From contig NZ_QWEZ01000001.1 of the NCBI RefSeq assembly GCF_003864255.1, positions 186,001 to 250,000 on the forward strand: a stretch of DNA of 64,000 nt, written 5' to 3'. Shown piece after piece: positions 56,474 through 64,000 of this stretch (its first letter is position 1; the number at the start of each line of letters is the position of its first letter). Under the pieces are notes generated by a model, which saw only the letters and a list, made by a program, of their open reading frames with translations, was not told the origin of the DNA and did no database searches. The position numbers and the translations under genes were made by a program. This DNA is from Aestuariirhabdus litorea. Lineage in GTDB: Bacteria > Pseudomonadota > Gammaproteobacteria > Pseudomonadales > Aestuariirhabdaceae.

Positions 56474-57583
56474 GTGCGGCGGATACTTTATGCATGGTGG
56501 TTACGGGGGAGCCTGATTGGCGCCCGCGGCCTCGCATCGCCCGCTCGGGAACGGGTGGTGGTGATCAACCAGTTTATGTTGCTGGTGCTGTTGGTGACCC
56601 TGGCGTATCAGATGCTCTACCTGTTGACCGATGCCGAGCGCATGCGCCCGGTGATGATGGTGCACGGCCTCAGTATTCTTGGTTTTCTGCTGGCCCTGCT
56701 GGCCAACTACCGCCGTCACTACCTCAGCGCGGCCCTGCTCTCCCTTGGGGTGCCGATGATGATCCAGGTGCCGGGGGTCACTTACATGATCAGTGCCGAC
56801 TCGGGGATGCACCTGTTTCTGCTCAGTAGCGGTGTGCTCACCTTCCTGGTCTTTTCCAACCAGCTGCGCTGGCTGCGCTACCTGTTCCTGGTGGTGTCGA
56901 CCCTTCTGTTCGTGCTGCTCGATAGTTTCTGTACCCCCGAGATCGCAGCGGTCACACTGCCCGCTGAGCAGCTGCGGGTGATGTTTCTGTTGAACCTGGT
57001 CAGTTTTGTGTTGCTGCTCTATGCCCTCTCCACCCTGTTCCATGGGCAGCTGATATTGCAAGGCGGTCGCATCGAGCGCCAGGCTCGGGACCTGGCCCAT
57101 CTGGCCAATACCGACCTGTTAACCCAGCTGCCCAACCGGCGCCGCATTATTACCGAGGCGCAGCGCAGCGGGCTCTTTCAGGGGGTGGTGGCGATTGCCG
57201 ACATCGACCACTTCAAGGCGGTCAACGACCGCTACGGTCATGCCTGCGGCGACGCCATCCTGCAGAAGGTAGCGCAGGTGCTGCAACACTCGATACGGGA
57301 GGTGGACCGGGTCGGGCGCTGGGGGGGAGAGGAGTTTATTTTCCTGCTCAGCTACAGCTCCGCGGAGGAGGCGTTGCGGGTGCTGGAGCGGGTGCGCGAG
57401 CAGGTGGAGGCGACCGAGGTCCAGTTTGAAGGGCATGCGTTTCGCGTCACCATCTCCATCGGCATGGCGGTGATGGATGCCGAACGCAGCTTCGATGAGG
57501 CGTTGCGCGAAGCCGACAACGCGCTTTATCGGGGTAAGCGCCAGGGACGTAACTGCGTGGTGACCGAAGCGATCGCTTACTGA
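56474..57583 (+). CDS. Membrane-bound diguanylate cyclase (GGDEF domain)
   Basis: This enzyme makes the second messenger cyclic di-GMP. The 369-aa protein has an N-terminal membrane part with about five helices (residues 30-200) and a C-terminal GGDEF domain with an active site GGEEF (WGGEEFIFLL). An inhibitory I-site RxxD (REVD) lies five residues before it, so product inhibition is likely. The sensor part has no recognisable ligand motif. The GTG at 56474 follows AGGGAG. A perfect FNR/Anr box upstream suggests control by oxygen. Confidence 0.92.
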   Translation: MRRILYAWWLRGSLIGARGLASPARERVVVINQFMLLVLLVTLAYQMLYLLTDAERMRPVMMVHGLSILGFLLALLANYRRHYLSAALLSLGVPMMIQVPGVTYMISADSGMHLFLLSSGVLTFLVFSNQLRWLRYLFLVVSTLLFVLLDSFCTPEIAAVTLPAEQLRVMFLLNLVSFVLLLYALSTLFHGQLILQGGRIERQARDLAHLANTDLLTQLPNRRRIITEAQRSGLFQGVVAIADIDHFKAVNDRYGHACGDAILQKVAQVLQHSIREVDRVGRWGGEEFIFLLSYSSAEEALRVLERVREQVEATEVQFEGHAFRVTISIGMAVMDAERSFDEALREADNALYRGKRQGRNCVVTEAIAY

Positions 57584-57596
57584 CCCTGAACGCCGG

Positions 57597-58586
57597 TCAA
57601 GCGACAGGCTTCTTGCTCTCCAGGGGTGACCTGACCGCCCGGGTACGTGGGGGTGTGGCGCGCCAGAGGCGGGCAATCAGGGCCATCACCAGTACGGCAA
57701 AGGCAAAGCGGGCCCAGAGGATGGCGTAGAGATCAGCCCCCAGCAGCAGCACCAGCAGGGTGTCTTCGATCAGGCTGTGGGCCAGCCCCAGAAAACAGAT
57801 CGTTAGCACCATATCGCGTTTGCTGATCTGCCCGCTGCGGGCTTCCGCAACCAGCAGCCCCGCACCAAAGCTGAGCCCCAGGGTGATGCCAATAATGGTG
57901 ACGTTGGTTGCCTCACGCCCCACCTGCAGCACCCTCAGTAACGGCGCCAGCAGCCAGTGCATCAGGCGTTCGATGCCCAGCCAGCGCAGCAGGCGCAGGA
58001 GACTCATGAGCGCGCTGATGACCAGCAGGATGGTGGCGAACAGCAGCAGCTGGTCGAGTATCCAGGCCGCTAACCCGGGATCGCTTGAGGCCGGGCGCCA
58101 CAACATCTGGGCTGGCTGCTGCTGCCAGTCGCCGAGGCGGTAGAGCTGATGGACCAGTACCGCGAGCAGGAAGGCGCCCCCCAGGCGTAACACCAGTGTG
58201 ATGCGCCAACGTACCCCCACCAGTTTAGCCACCGCTCCTTCGGTAGGCAGCGAGTGGGCCACCAGTATCAGGAGGCCCAGTACGCTCACCTGAGCCACGC
58301 TCAGGCTGTGGCCGGCGGACAGCTCATAGAACACCACCATGGCGGTATAGAGGTTGGTCAGAATGGCCGCCGCCCACACCAGACCCATCTCGGCGGGCAG
58401 GCCCACCAGTGACATCAAGGGGGAGAGCAGCTTGCCCAGCCACTGGGTAGCCCCCAGGCTGTCGAGCAGTTTAACCAGCACAACGGCGGGCAGCATCACC
58501 TTTACCAGCACCCAGTAAACCCGAAGAATCTCGAGGCAGTGGTCCCCTAGCTGTCGGGGCAGGCGTTTGAGGTCGATGCGGTTCAC
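57597..58586 (-). CDS. Nucleoside-recognition (Gate) domain membrane protein
   Basis: This 329-aa polytopic membrane protein of the nucleoside recognition/Gate family has two homologous halves, each with an AAILTNLYTAM- or GITLGLSFGAGL-type helix pair. Family members include spore maturation proteins SpmA/B and a part of concentrative nucleoside carriers. The substrate is not known. It converges on the diguanylate cyclase gene, 13 bp apart. Confidence 0.85.
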   Translation of the reverse strand: MNRIDLKRLPRQLGDHCLEILRVYWVLVKVMLPAVVLVKLLDSLGATQWLGKLLSPLMSLVGLPAEMGLVWAAAILTNLYTAMVVFYELSAGHSLSVAQVSVLGLLILVAHSLPTEGAVAKLVGVRWRITLVLRLGGAFLLAVLVHQLYRLGDWQQQPAQMLWRPASSDPGLAAWILDQLLLFATILLVISALMSLLRLLRWLGIERLMHWLLAPLLRVLQVGREATNVTIIGITLGLSFGAGLLVAEARSGQISKRDMVLTICFLGLAHSLIEDTLLVLLLGADLYAILWARFAFAVLVMALIARLWRATPPRTRAVRSPLESKKPVA

Positions 58587-58688
58587 TGGGGGCCCTGCTG
58601 GCGAAAAAGGCGCCAGTATAGCGAGTATGCGGTTAATAGCGAGTCACGTGGGGGCGAAACAGGGTGCTATAGCTCAGTCTCGAGGCCG

Positions 58689-59138
58689 TCAGGGCTTGCG
58701 GTTGGGCGCGCGGTTGAGGGCCGCAAAGAGCCCGCCGGCCACCGCCCCCGCCAGGCACTGGCCAATAAATCCGCCTGCGCTGCGGGCGCCGGCGATCAGG
58801 GTGATCTCCAGGATCGGATGCATCAGCAGCAGCATGGCCGCAAAGGCGACCGCCCCCGCCAGCGGGTAGAGCAGGGCAGGGGTGCCCAGCCCGCGGCGCA
58901 GCAGCCAGGCGGTGAGGGCGAAGGCCAGCCCCAGCCCCAGGGTGATCACCACCCCGTAGCTGGGCAGCAGCCCCAGCAGGTCATCAAGGGAGACGAGTGC
59001 CCTCACATCGGCCGGGATCACCACCCCCAGGTTCGCCAGCCGGTTGAGCACAAACTGGCTGTGGCTGACGCTGGCCAGCACAATGGCGCACAGGGCAGCG
59101 GCTACAAAGGCAAGCAGGGATCGGCGGCGAGGTGTCAC
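58689..59138 (-). CDS. Hypothetical membrane protein with about four helices
   Basis: This 149-aa protein has hydrophobic segments at about residues 8-25, 56-78, 85-108 and 120-140. A basic N-terminus (MTPRRRSLL) and a basic C-terminal end (NRAPNRKP) point to a cytoplasmic location of both ends. I do not recognise a family motif. It lies between the Gate-domain gene and a divergent dehydrogenase gene, with the two minus-strand genes about 100 bp apart. Confidence 0.7.
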   Translation of the reverse strand: MTPRRRSLLAFVAAALCAIVLASVSHSQFVLNRLANLGVVIPADVRALVSLDDLLGLLPSYGVVITLGLGLAFALTAWLLRRGLGTPALLYPLAGAVAFAAMLLLMHPILEITLIAGARSAGGFIGQCLAGAVAGGLFAALNRAPNRKP

Positions 59139-59319
59139 GGGTTGGCTCCATCGGGTGAGTTACTTCATTCAGCCACAGCGCCGGCGCGATGCCAAGTACT
59201 GCCCCTCGCGTCCGGCCCGGCCTGTGGGGGTAAAACGGTAGTCGAAGCGGGTGCGCTCTGGCATTATTGGCCTGTTAAGCGCCCCCCTATGCCCACCTTT
59301 AGCTTTCAGGAGACCTTTC

Positions 59320-60438
59320 ATGTCCGCCACAGCAACCGCTTTGCGACACCTTGCCCTGTTAACAGGACTGGTCAGTAGCCTGCTGTGGGCTGCAGATGAG
59401 GTCAAGTATGAATTGCAGGTGGTGGCCGATGGGCTCGACCACCCCTGGTCCCTCTCCTTCCTTCCCGATGGGCGGATGCTGGTGACCGAACGGGCTGGCC
59501 GCCTTCGGATGATCAGTGCCAGCGGCATCATGGATTCGGCGCCCGTGCGGGGGGTGCCGCGGGTGTTTGACCGCAGCCAGGGCGGTCTCTTCGAAGCCGT
59601 TCCCCATCCCGATTTTGCCAACAACGGTCTCATCTACCTGAGCTACGCCTGGGGCGACGGTGACGCCAACGGCACCCGCCTGGCGCGGGCTCGCCTTGAA
59701 GGCAACGCCCTGCGTGACCTGGAGGTGCTCTTCACCGTGGAGCCGCTGAAAGACACACCGGTACACTACGGTGGCCGGCTCGCCTTTATGCCCGATGGTA
59801 CCCTGCTGCTGACCACTGGCGATGGTTTCGACTACCGCGAGCAGGCGCAGAAGCTGGATAGCCTGCTGGGCAAGGTGGTGCGCCTCAACGATGACGGCTC
59901 CATTCCCGCCGATAACCCCTTTGTGGGGCAGGCGGATGCCCGTGGGGAGATCTATAGCTACGGTCACCGCAACCCCCAGGGGCTGCTCTACGATGAGGAG
60001 TCGGGCACCCTCTACCTGCACGAACACGGCCCCAAGGGGGGAGACGAGATCAATATCCTGGAGCCGGGCAACAACTACGGCTGGCCCGTGATCACCTACG
60101 GGCGAGATTACTCCGGCGCCACCATCAGCCCCTACACCGAGTACGAGGGGATGGAGCAGCCGCTGATCTACTGGACCCCCTCCATTGCCCCCTCCGGGGT
60201 GACCATCTACCGTGGCAACGAGTTCCCCCAGTGGCAGGGTGACCTGCTGGTGGGGGCCCTGGCCGGTCGGCAGGTGCGCCTGGTGGAGCTGGACCAGGGG
60301 CGCGTAGTGGGTCAGCAGCCGTTGTTTACCGAGCTGGGGGAGCGCATTCGCGATGTGCGCAGCGGGCCCGATGGCCGTCTTTACCTGATCAGTGACAGCA
60401 GCAACGGCACCCTCTATCGTGTGGTGCCCAAGCCCTGA
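59320..60438 (+). CDS. Periplasmic PQQ-type sugar (aldose) dehydrogenase, YliI/Asd family
   Basis: This 372-aa soluble beta-propeller dehydrogenase uses PQQ to oxidise sugars in the periplasm. A signal peptide (SATATALRHLALLTGLVSSL, cleaved near residue 26) precedes a six-bladed propeller with the GSDH motifs DHPWSLSFLPDGRMLVTERAGRLRM, YGHRNPQGL and LYLHEHGPKGGDEINILEPGNNYGWP. The ATG at 59320 has CAGGAG upstream. Whether it is active depends on PQQ supply; no pqq genes are in the window. Confidence 0.9.
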   Translation: MSATATALRHLALLTGLVSSLLWAADEVKYELQVVADGLDHPWSLSFLPDGRMLVTERAGRLRMISASGIMDSAPVRGVPRVFDRSQGGLFEAVPHPDFANNGLIYLSYAWGDGDANGTRLARARLEGNALRDLEVLFTVEPLKDTPVHYGGRLAFMPDGTLLLTTGDGFDYREQAQKLDSLLGKVVRLNDDGSIPADNPFVGQADARGEIYSYGHRNPQGLLYDEESGTLYLHEHGPKGGDEINILEPGNNYGWPVITYGRDYSGATISPYTEYEGMEQPLIYWTPSIAPSGVTIYRGNEFPQWQGDLLVGALAGRQVRLVELDQGRVVGQQPLFTELGERIRDVRSGPDGRLYLISDSSNGTLYRVVPKP

Positions 60439-60452
60439 ACGGGCGGATCACC

Positions 60453-61445
60453 ATGCCCCGCCCTCCGCATAAACCCAAGCCCGCCCGCTCGGCGGGTGGC
60501 GCAGGTCTGCATCCCCGCAATCTGCACCAGGGGCGCTACGACCTGGCGGTGCTGGTTAACCACAGTGGGGAACTGGCCGCCCATCTCACCCGCAACCCCC
60601 GTGGTGAGACCACCATCGATTTCTCCGATGCCGATGCGGTGCGCTGCCTCAACCAGGCGCTACTGGCCCACTATTACGGGATTCAGCATTGGCAACTGCC
60701 ACCGGGCTATCTCTGTCCGCCGATCCCCGGGCGGGCGGACCTGGTGCATCATGCCGCCGACCTGCTGGCGCGCAGTTGCGATGGCACACCCCCCACAGGC
60801 CGGCGGATACGGGTGCTGGATATAGGTACCGGCGCCAACTGTATCTACCCCCTGCTCGCCAACCGCAGCTATGGCTGGCGGGTGACCGGCAGCGACATCG
60901 ATCCGGTATCGATCGCGGCGGCGCAGGCGATTGTGGAGGCCAACCCCTTGGTGCGGGGTAATATCGAGCTGGTATTGCAGCGGGAGGGGGCGATTTTCGA
61001 GGGGCTGCTGGCGTCGGGTCAGCGCTTTCACCTGAGCCTGTGCAACCCTCCTTTTTATGCATCCGAGGCGCAGGCCCGCGCCGCCAACCAGCGCAAGCGC
61101 GACAACCTGGCCCGCCATCGGGGTGAGCGCGGGAGCCCGGCCCGGCGTAACTTCGGCGGGCAGCGAGCCGAACTCTGGTGCCCCGGTGGGGAGCGCCGAT
61201 TCCTGCAGCAGATGATCACCGAAAGCCGGGCGTTCGGCGAACGGCTCTGCTGGTTTTCCAGCCTGGTCTCCAACGGCGACAACTTGCACCCCCTCAAGCG
61301 CCAGCTGCGGGCCGAGGGTGTCCGCCAGCTGGAGGTGATTCCCATGGGGCAGGGGCAGAAACAGAGTCGCCTGTTAGCCTGGAGTTTCCTGACCCCCGAG
61401 CAGCAGCGCGACTGGGTTCGGGAGTCGCTGCAGGCAAGCGGATAG
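60453..61445 (+). CDS. rlmF: 23S rRNA (adenine-1618-N6)-methyltransferase RlmF
   Basis: RlmF (YbiN) methylates A1618 of 23S rRNA with S-adenosylmethionine. The 330-aa protein has the SAM motif VLDIGTGANCIYPLLANRSYGWRVTGSDID and the catalytic NPPF motif (LCNPPFYAS). The basic N-terminus is typical. It lies 14 bp after the dehydrogenase on the same strand and may be co-transcribed with it; no functional link is apparent. Confidence 0.95.
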   Translation: MPRPPHKPKPARSAGGAGLHPRNLHQGRYDLAVLVNHSGELAAHLTRNPRGETTIDFSDADAVRCLNQALLAHYYGIQHWQLPPGYLCPPIPGRADLVHHAADLLARSCDGTPPTGRRIRVLDIGTGANCIYPLLANRSYGWRVTGSDIDPVSIAAAQAIVEANPLVRGNIELVLQREGAIFEGLLASGQRFHLSLCNPPFYASEAQARAANQRKRDNLARHRGERGSPARRNFGGQRAELWCPGGERRFLQQMITESRAFGERLCWFSSLVSNGDNLHPLKRQLRAEGVRQLEVIPMGQGQKQSRLLAWSFLTPEQQRDWVRESLQASG

Positions 61446-61609
61446 CCCCTCCTGCAGGTGAATCGAGGCGCGTTGACTGCCCCTTTTGTCGAGTGGGACG
61501 AAGCCCGATAAACCTGCTACATTGCAGCCTTTCTTTCCTCGCTCTGAGCCACGCACCCGGCTGGCCAGGAGGGGGCGCTTAACCTCAACCCGGAGAGTGT
61601 TATCCCGTT

Positions 61610-62800
61610 ATGGACAGTTTTTTTTCCGACCGCATCAGTGATGTGCCGCGCTCCTTTATCCGCGAAATTCTCAAGGTCGCGATCGACCCGACCATCATCT
61701 CCTTTGCCGGGGGGCTGCCGAATCGCCAGTTCTTCCCCGCAGAGGAGCTGCAGCGGGCGACCCAGCAAGTGTTCGAGCGCTACGGTCGGGATCTGTTTCA
61801 GTACAGCAACTCCGAGGGCTTCCTTCCCCTGCGCCAATGGATCGCTGAGCGCTACCGGAAGACCCAGGGGCTGGAGATCTCCCCCGAATCGATCCTGATC
61901 ACCAGCGGCTCCCAGCAGGGGCTCGACCTGCTTGGTAAAGTGCTGCTCAACGAGGGTGAGGGGGTGCTGATGGAGGCGCCAGGCTATCTTGGAGCGATCC
62001 AGGCGTTCTCCATCTACCGGCCCGAGTTTATGAACGTGGCGGTGGATGAGCAGGGAATGGTGCTGGAGGAGCTGGACCACCAGCTGGCCCGAGGTAACCC
62101 CAAGCTGGCCTACAGCGTGCCCAACTTCCAGAATCCGGCGGGCATCAGTTACAGCGATGCCAATCGCGAGGCGGTGGCGCAGCGGTTGCGGGGCAAGAGA
62201 TGTGTGCTGGTCGAGGATAACCCCTACGGCGACCTGCGCTTCTCGGGGACTCCGGCGCGCTCCTTCTATGAGCTGCTGCCCGGGCAGACGGTGCTGCTGG
62301 GCTCCTTCTCCAAATGCGTGATTCCCGGCTTCCGCCTGGGCTGGCTGGTGGCGCCGGAGGCGTTGATGCAGAAGCTGTTGGTGGCCAAGCAGGCGACGGA
62401 CCTTCATACCAGCCACTTTACCCAGTGCATCGTCCATCAGTACCTGATGGATAATGATATCGACGCGCATATTGCCACCATCGTGGATGCCTACGGCGAC
62501 CAGTGTCGCGCCATGATGGAGGCGATGGATCGTCATTTTCCCTCCTCGGTGCGTTATACCCGTCCCGATGGTGGGATGTTCCTGTGGGTGACCCTGCCGG
62601 GCAAACTGTCAGCGATGGCGCTATTTGAGGAGGCGGTAAAACAGCAGGTGGTGTTTGTGCCCGGAGATCCCTTTTACACCGACCAGCAAAGCCACTCGAC
62701 CCTGCGCCTGAGCTTCTCCTGTGTGGATGCCGCCACCATAGAGGTGGGCATAGAACGGCTGGGGCTGGCCATCAAAAAAATGCTGGGAGAGGCCTCCTGA
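61610..62800 (+). CDS. PLP-dependent aminotransferase, class I/II (2-aminoadipate/MocR type)
   Basis: This 396-aa fold-type I aminotransferase resembles LysN/ARO8-type enzymes. It has the PLP-binding GSQQGLDLLGKVLL, the substrate-loop GYLGAIQAF, NFQNPAGISY, the aspartate-bearing VEDNPYGDLRFSG and the Schiff-base lysine K235 in SFSKCVIPGFRLGW. The N-terminus (FFSDRISDVPRSFIREILK) is that of 2-aminoadipate transaminases. No wHTH domain is fused, so it is a stand-alone enzyme. The substrate could be an aromatic, branched-chain or alpha-aminoadipate amino acid. Confidence 0.9.
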   Translation: MDSFFSDRISDVPRSFIREILKVAIDPTIISFAGGLPNRQFFPAEELQRATQQVFERYGRDLFQYSNSEGFLPLRQWIAERYRKTQGLEISPESILITSGSQQGLDLLGKVLLNEGEGVLMEAPGYLGAIQAFSIYRPEFMNVAVDEQGMVLEELDHQLARGNPKLAYSVPNFQNPAGISYSDANREAVAQRLRGKRCVLVEDNPYGDLRFSGTPARSFYELLPGQTVLLGSFSKCVIPGFRLGWLVAPEALMQKLLVAKQATDLHTSHFTQCIVHQYLMDNDIDAHIATIVDAYGDQCRAMMEAMDRHFPSSVRYTRPDGGMFLWVTLPGKLSAMALFEEAVKQQVVFVPGDPFYTDQQSHSTLRLSFSCVDAATIEVGIERLGLAIKKMLGEAS

Positions 62801-62824
62801 GAGCCTGCCGGGAGGGCGTTGGCT

Positions 62825-62857
62825 AAAAAAAGGCAAGGAGGCTGGGTTCACGCCTCC
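62825..62857 (-). terminator. Rho-independent terminator of the minus-strand NAD(P)-binding gene
   Basis: On the minus strand GGAGGC (62852-62857) and GCCTCC (62837-62842) form a 6-bp stem; the loop contains the TGA stop region, and the run TTGCCTTTTTTT follows (T-run at 62825-62831). The stop codon lies in the hairpin. Confidence 0.7.
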
Positions 62858-63540
62858 GTTGGGGGAGGGTTGCTGCGCGCGGCCCCCTGCATCGATTCGG
62901 AACGGATTACCACCGTTCCTTGAAAGGCCTGCTGTGACTGGCGGTGCATGGCTGCCGCCAGGTCCTCCACCGGCAGGGGGCGAAAGCGGCGCAACCCCGG
63001 CAGCCGGCACAACAGACGGACCAGAGGAAAGCTGAGGGTCTCGTTCAGTCGGGGTGGGTCGCGATGGGCGTGCAGCATGGAGGGGTGATAGATCGCCAGT
63101 GCCGGTAACGCAAGTGCCCGTAATGCCTGCTCCATCTCGCCTTTGGTGCGGCTGTAGTAGTTGGGGGAGCGGGCACGGCTGCCCAGCGAGCTGATGACGT
63201 GGAACTGCTCGACCTGCTGCTGTTGCGCCCAGCGACCCAGCGCAACGACGTAGTCCCTGTCCACCCGCACGAAGGCTGCGACCGACCCGGCCCGCTTGAG
63301 GGTGCTCCCCAGGCAGCAGAAGACTCGCTCGATGGTGCCTTCGATCTCCAGGTTTTCCAAGTCCTCCATGGCGAGCAGGTGCTCACTGACCTTGGGGTGG
63401 TCGGTGAAGCCGGTGGGGCGGTAGTGGATAAGGTGAAGCCGCTGGCAGTGGGGGTCCTCCAGCAGGCGCTGGACCAGCAATCGGCCGGTGGCGCCGGTGG
63501 CGCCCGCCACCAGGGCGCTATAGGGGGCGGTGTCCGTCAT
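62848..63540 (-). CDS. NAD(P)-binding oxidoreductase, atypical SDR (YbjT/TIP30-like)
   Basis: This 230-aa NAD(P)-binding Rossmann protein has ALVAGATGATGRLLVQRLLE at the N-terminus (GxxGxxG) and FHVISSLGSRARSPNYYSRTKGEMEQAL, which resembles the SDR YxxxK site. It resembles proteins annotated as NAD-dependent epimerase or TIP30-like in gammaproteobacteria. The substrate is unknown. It is 9 bp from the upstream Lrp/AsnC regulator gene on the same strand, so the two are likely co-transcribed. Confidence 0.85.
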   Translation of the reverse strand: MTDTAPYSALVAGATGATGRLLVQRLLEDPHCQRLHLIHYRPTGFTDHPKVSEHLLAMEDLENLEIEGTIERVFCCLGSTLKRAGSVAAFVRVDRDYVVALGRWAQQQQVEQFHVISSLGSRARSPNYYSRTKGEMEQALRALALPALAIYHPSMLHAHRDPPRLNETLSFPLVRLLCRLPGLRRFRPLPVEDLAAAMHRQSQQAFQGTVVIRSESMQGAARSNPPPTEA

Positions 63541-63549
63541 GGCGGGCTC

Positions 63550-64000
63550 CTAGCGAATATGGTCCAGCGGCAGTTCGGTCTTGTCGATCACCCGGCGCAT
63601 CACGAAGCTTGAATGGACGCCACTGACCCCCTTGATGCGGGTCAGGGTGTTGAGCAGGAACTCCTGATAGTGGTCCATGTCAGCGACGATCGCCTTGACC
63701 AGGTAGTCGGCCGACTGGCCGGTGATCAGGCAGCATTCGAGGACTTCGGGGCATTTGGCGAGGGTGCTTTCAAACTGCTCAAAGCGGTCCGGCGTGTGCC
63801 GGTCCATGCTCACCTGTATGTAGGCGGTGAGCTTGAGCCCGAGGGCGGAGCGGTCGAGCAGGGTGACGTGCTTCTCGATGATGCCCGAGTCTTCCAGCTG
63901 CTTGACCCGGCGTGAGCAGGGGGAGGGGGAGAGGCCGATCTTCTCCGCCAGCTCGAGGTTGCTGATACGGCCGTTGCGCTGCATCTCCTGCAGGATGCGC
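63550..64000 (-). CDS. Lrp/AsnC family transcriptional regulator (5' end outside window)
   Basis: This is a leucine-responsive-type regulator. The frame is open to the window edge, and the first residues visible are RILQEMQRNGRISNLELAEKIGLSPSPCSRRVKQLEDSGII, the Lrp helix-turn-helix, so only the first few codons are missing. A C-terminal RAM ligand-binding domain follows (TAYIQVSMDRHTPDRFEQFES; CCLITGQSADYLVKAIVADMDHYQEF). It resembles Lrp/AsnC members that bind amino acids; the effector is not determined. Confidence 0.93.
   Translation of the reverse strand, partial: RILQEMQRNGRISNLELAEKIGLSPSPCSRRVKQLEDSGIIEKHVTLLDRSALGLKLTAYIQVSMDRHTPDRFEQFESTLAKCPEVLECCLITGQSADYLVKAIVADMDHYQEFLLNTLTRIKGVSGVHSSFVMRRVIDKTELPLDHIR

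Overview
The window is a chromosomal stretch from a marine-type gammaproteobacterium. The evidence is conserved gene order: rng-yhdP-nitrilase-tldD with yjgA and pmbA; npr-rapZ-ptsN-hpf-rpoN-lptB-lptA-lptC-kdsC-kdsD-yrbG; and mlaFEDCB-ibaG-murA-hisG-hisD-degS. This layout is typical of Pseudomonas, Oceanospirillales and relatives. A proteobacterial dedicated sortase two-component pair (PdsRS type), an Aap-type amino-acid transporter and a liu leucine-degradation cluster also fit a marine heterotroph. The DNA is GC-rich throughout (roughly 60 percent by eye), coding is dense, and I saw no IS element, prophage, CRISPR array, rRNA or tRNA. The genus cannot be fixed from the sequence alone.

Layout. 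1-8.9 kb: RNase G end, the AsmA-like giant YhdP, a nitrilase-family amidase, and TldD/PmbA protease subunits separated by an inverted yjgA (darP). 8.9-17.0 kb, minus strand: the nitrogen PTS, RapZ, ribosome hibernation factor, sigma-54, and the LPS export and Kdo genes. 17.2-26.1 kb: the Mla phospholipid transport operon, ibaG, murA, hisG (short form), hisD, an inverted DegS-type protease and a Nif3-like protein. 26.3-33.6 kb: sulfate adenylyltransferase cysDN, then an amino-acid ABC transporter (aapJQMP) with a candidate nitrogen/sigma-54 control region. 33.7-40.7 kb is the accessory part: a solo PDC sensor protein beside a chemoreceptor, an NAD-binding DUF2867-type protein, a winged-helix/TPR regulator, and a small locus in which an ArsR-family regulator sits between two paralogous two-helix membrane proteins. 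40.8-49.1 kb: yaaA, a PIN-PhoH ATPase, rhlB, the PdsRS pair, a rhodanese and a DsbA-fold protein. 49.1-56.3 kb: a complete leucine/isovalerate (liu) cluster with its MerR regulator and an 18-bp palindromic operator. 56.4-64.0 kb: a diguanylate cyclase preceded by a consensus FNR/Anr box, membrane proteins, a soluble-glucose-dehydrogenase-type protein, rlmF, a MocR-type aminotransferase, an NAD(P)-binding protein and a truncated Lrp/AsnC regulator.

Most novel-looking material: (i) the ArsR/small-membrane-protein locus at 39.3-40.7 kb, with tandem octamer repeats over a promoter and an FNR box in front of the second paralog; (ii) a CysN whose C-terminus looks like a decayed APS-kinase domain that has lost its P-loop; (iii) a PdsRS sortase-type two-component system with no sortase or target beside it; (iv) the aapJ control region, with GGTGC repeats, an 11-bp inverted repeat and a -24/-12 element; (v) a well-formed promoter firing into a gene-free gap at 43.3 kb. 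All functional statements come from reading motifs and context; no database search was run.
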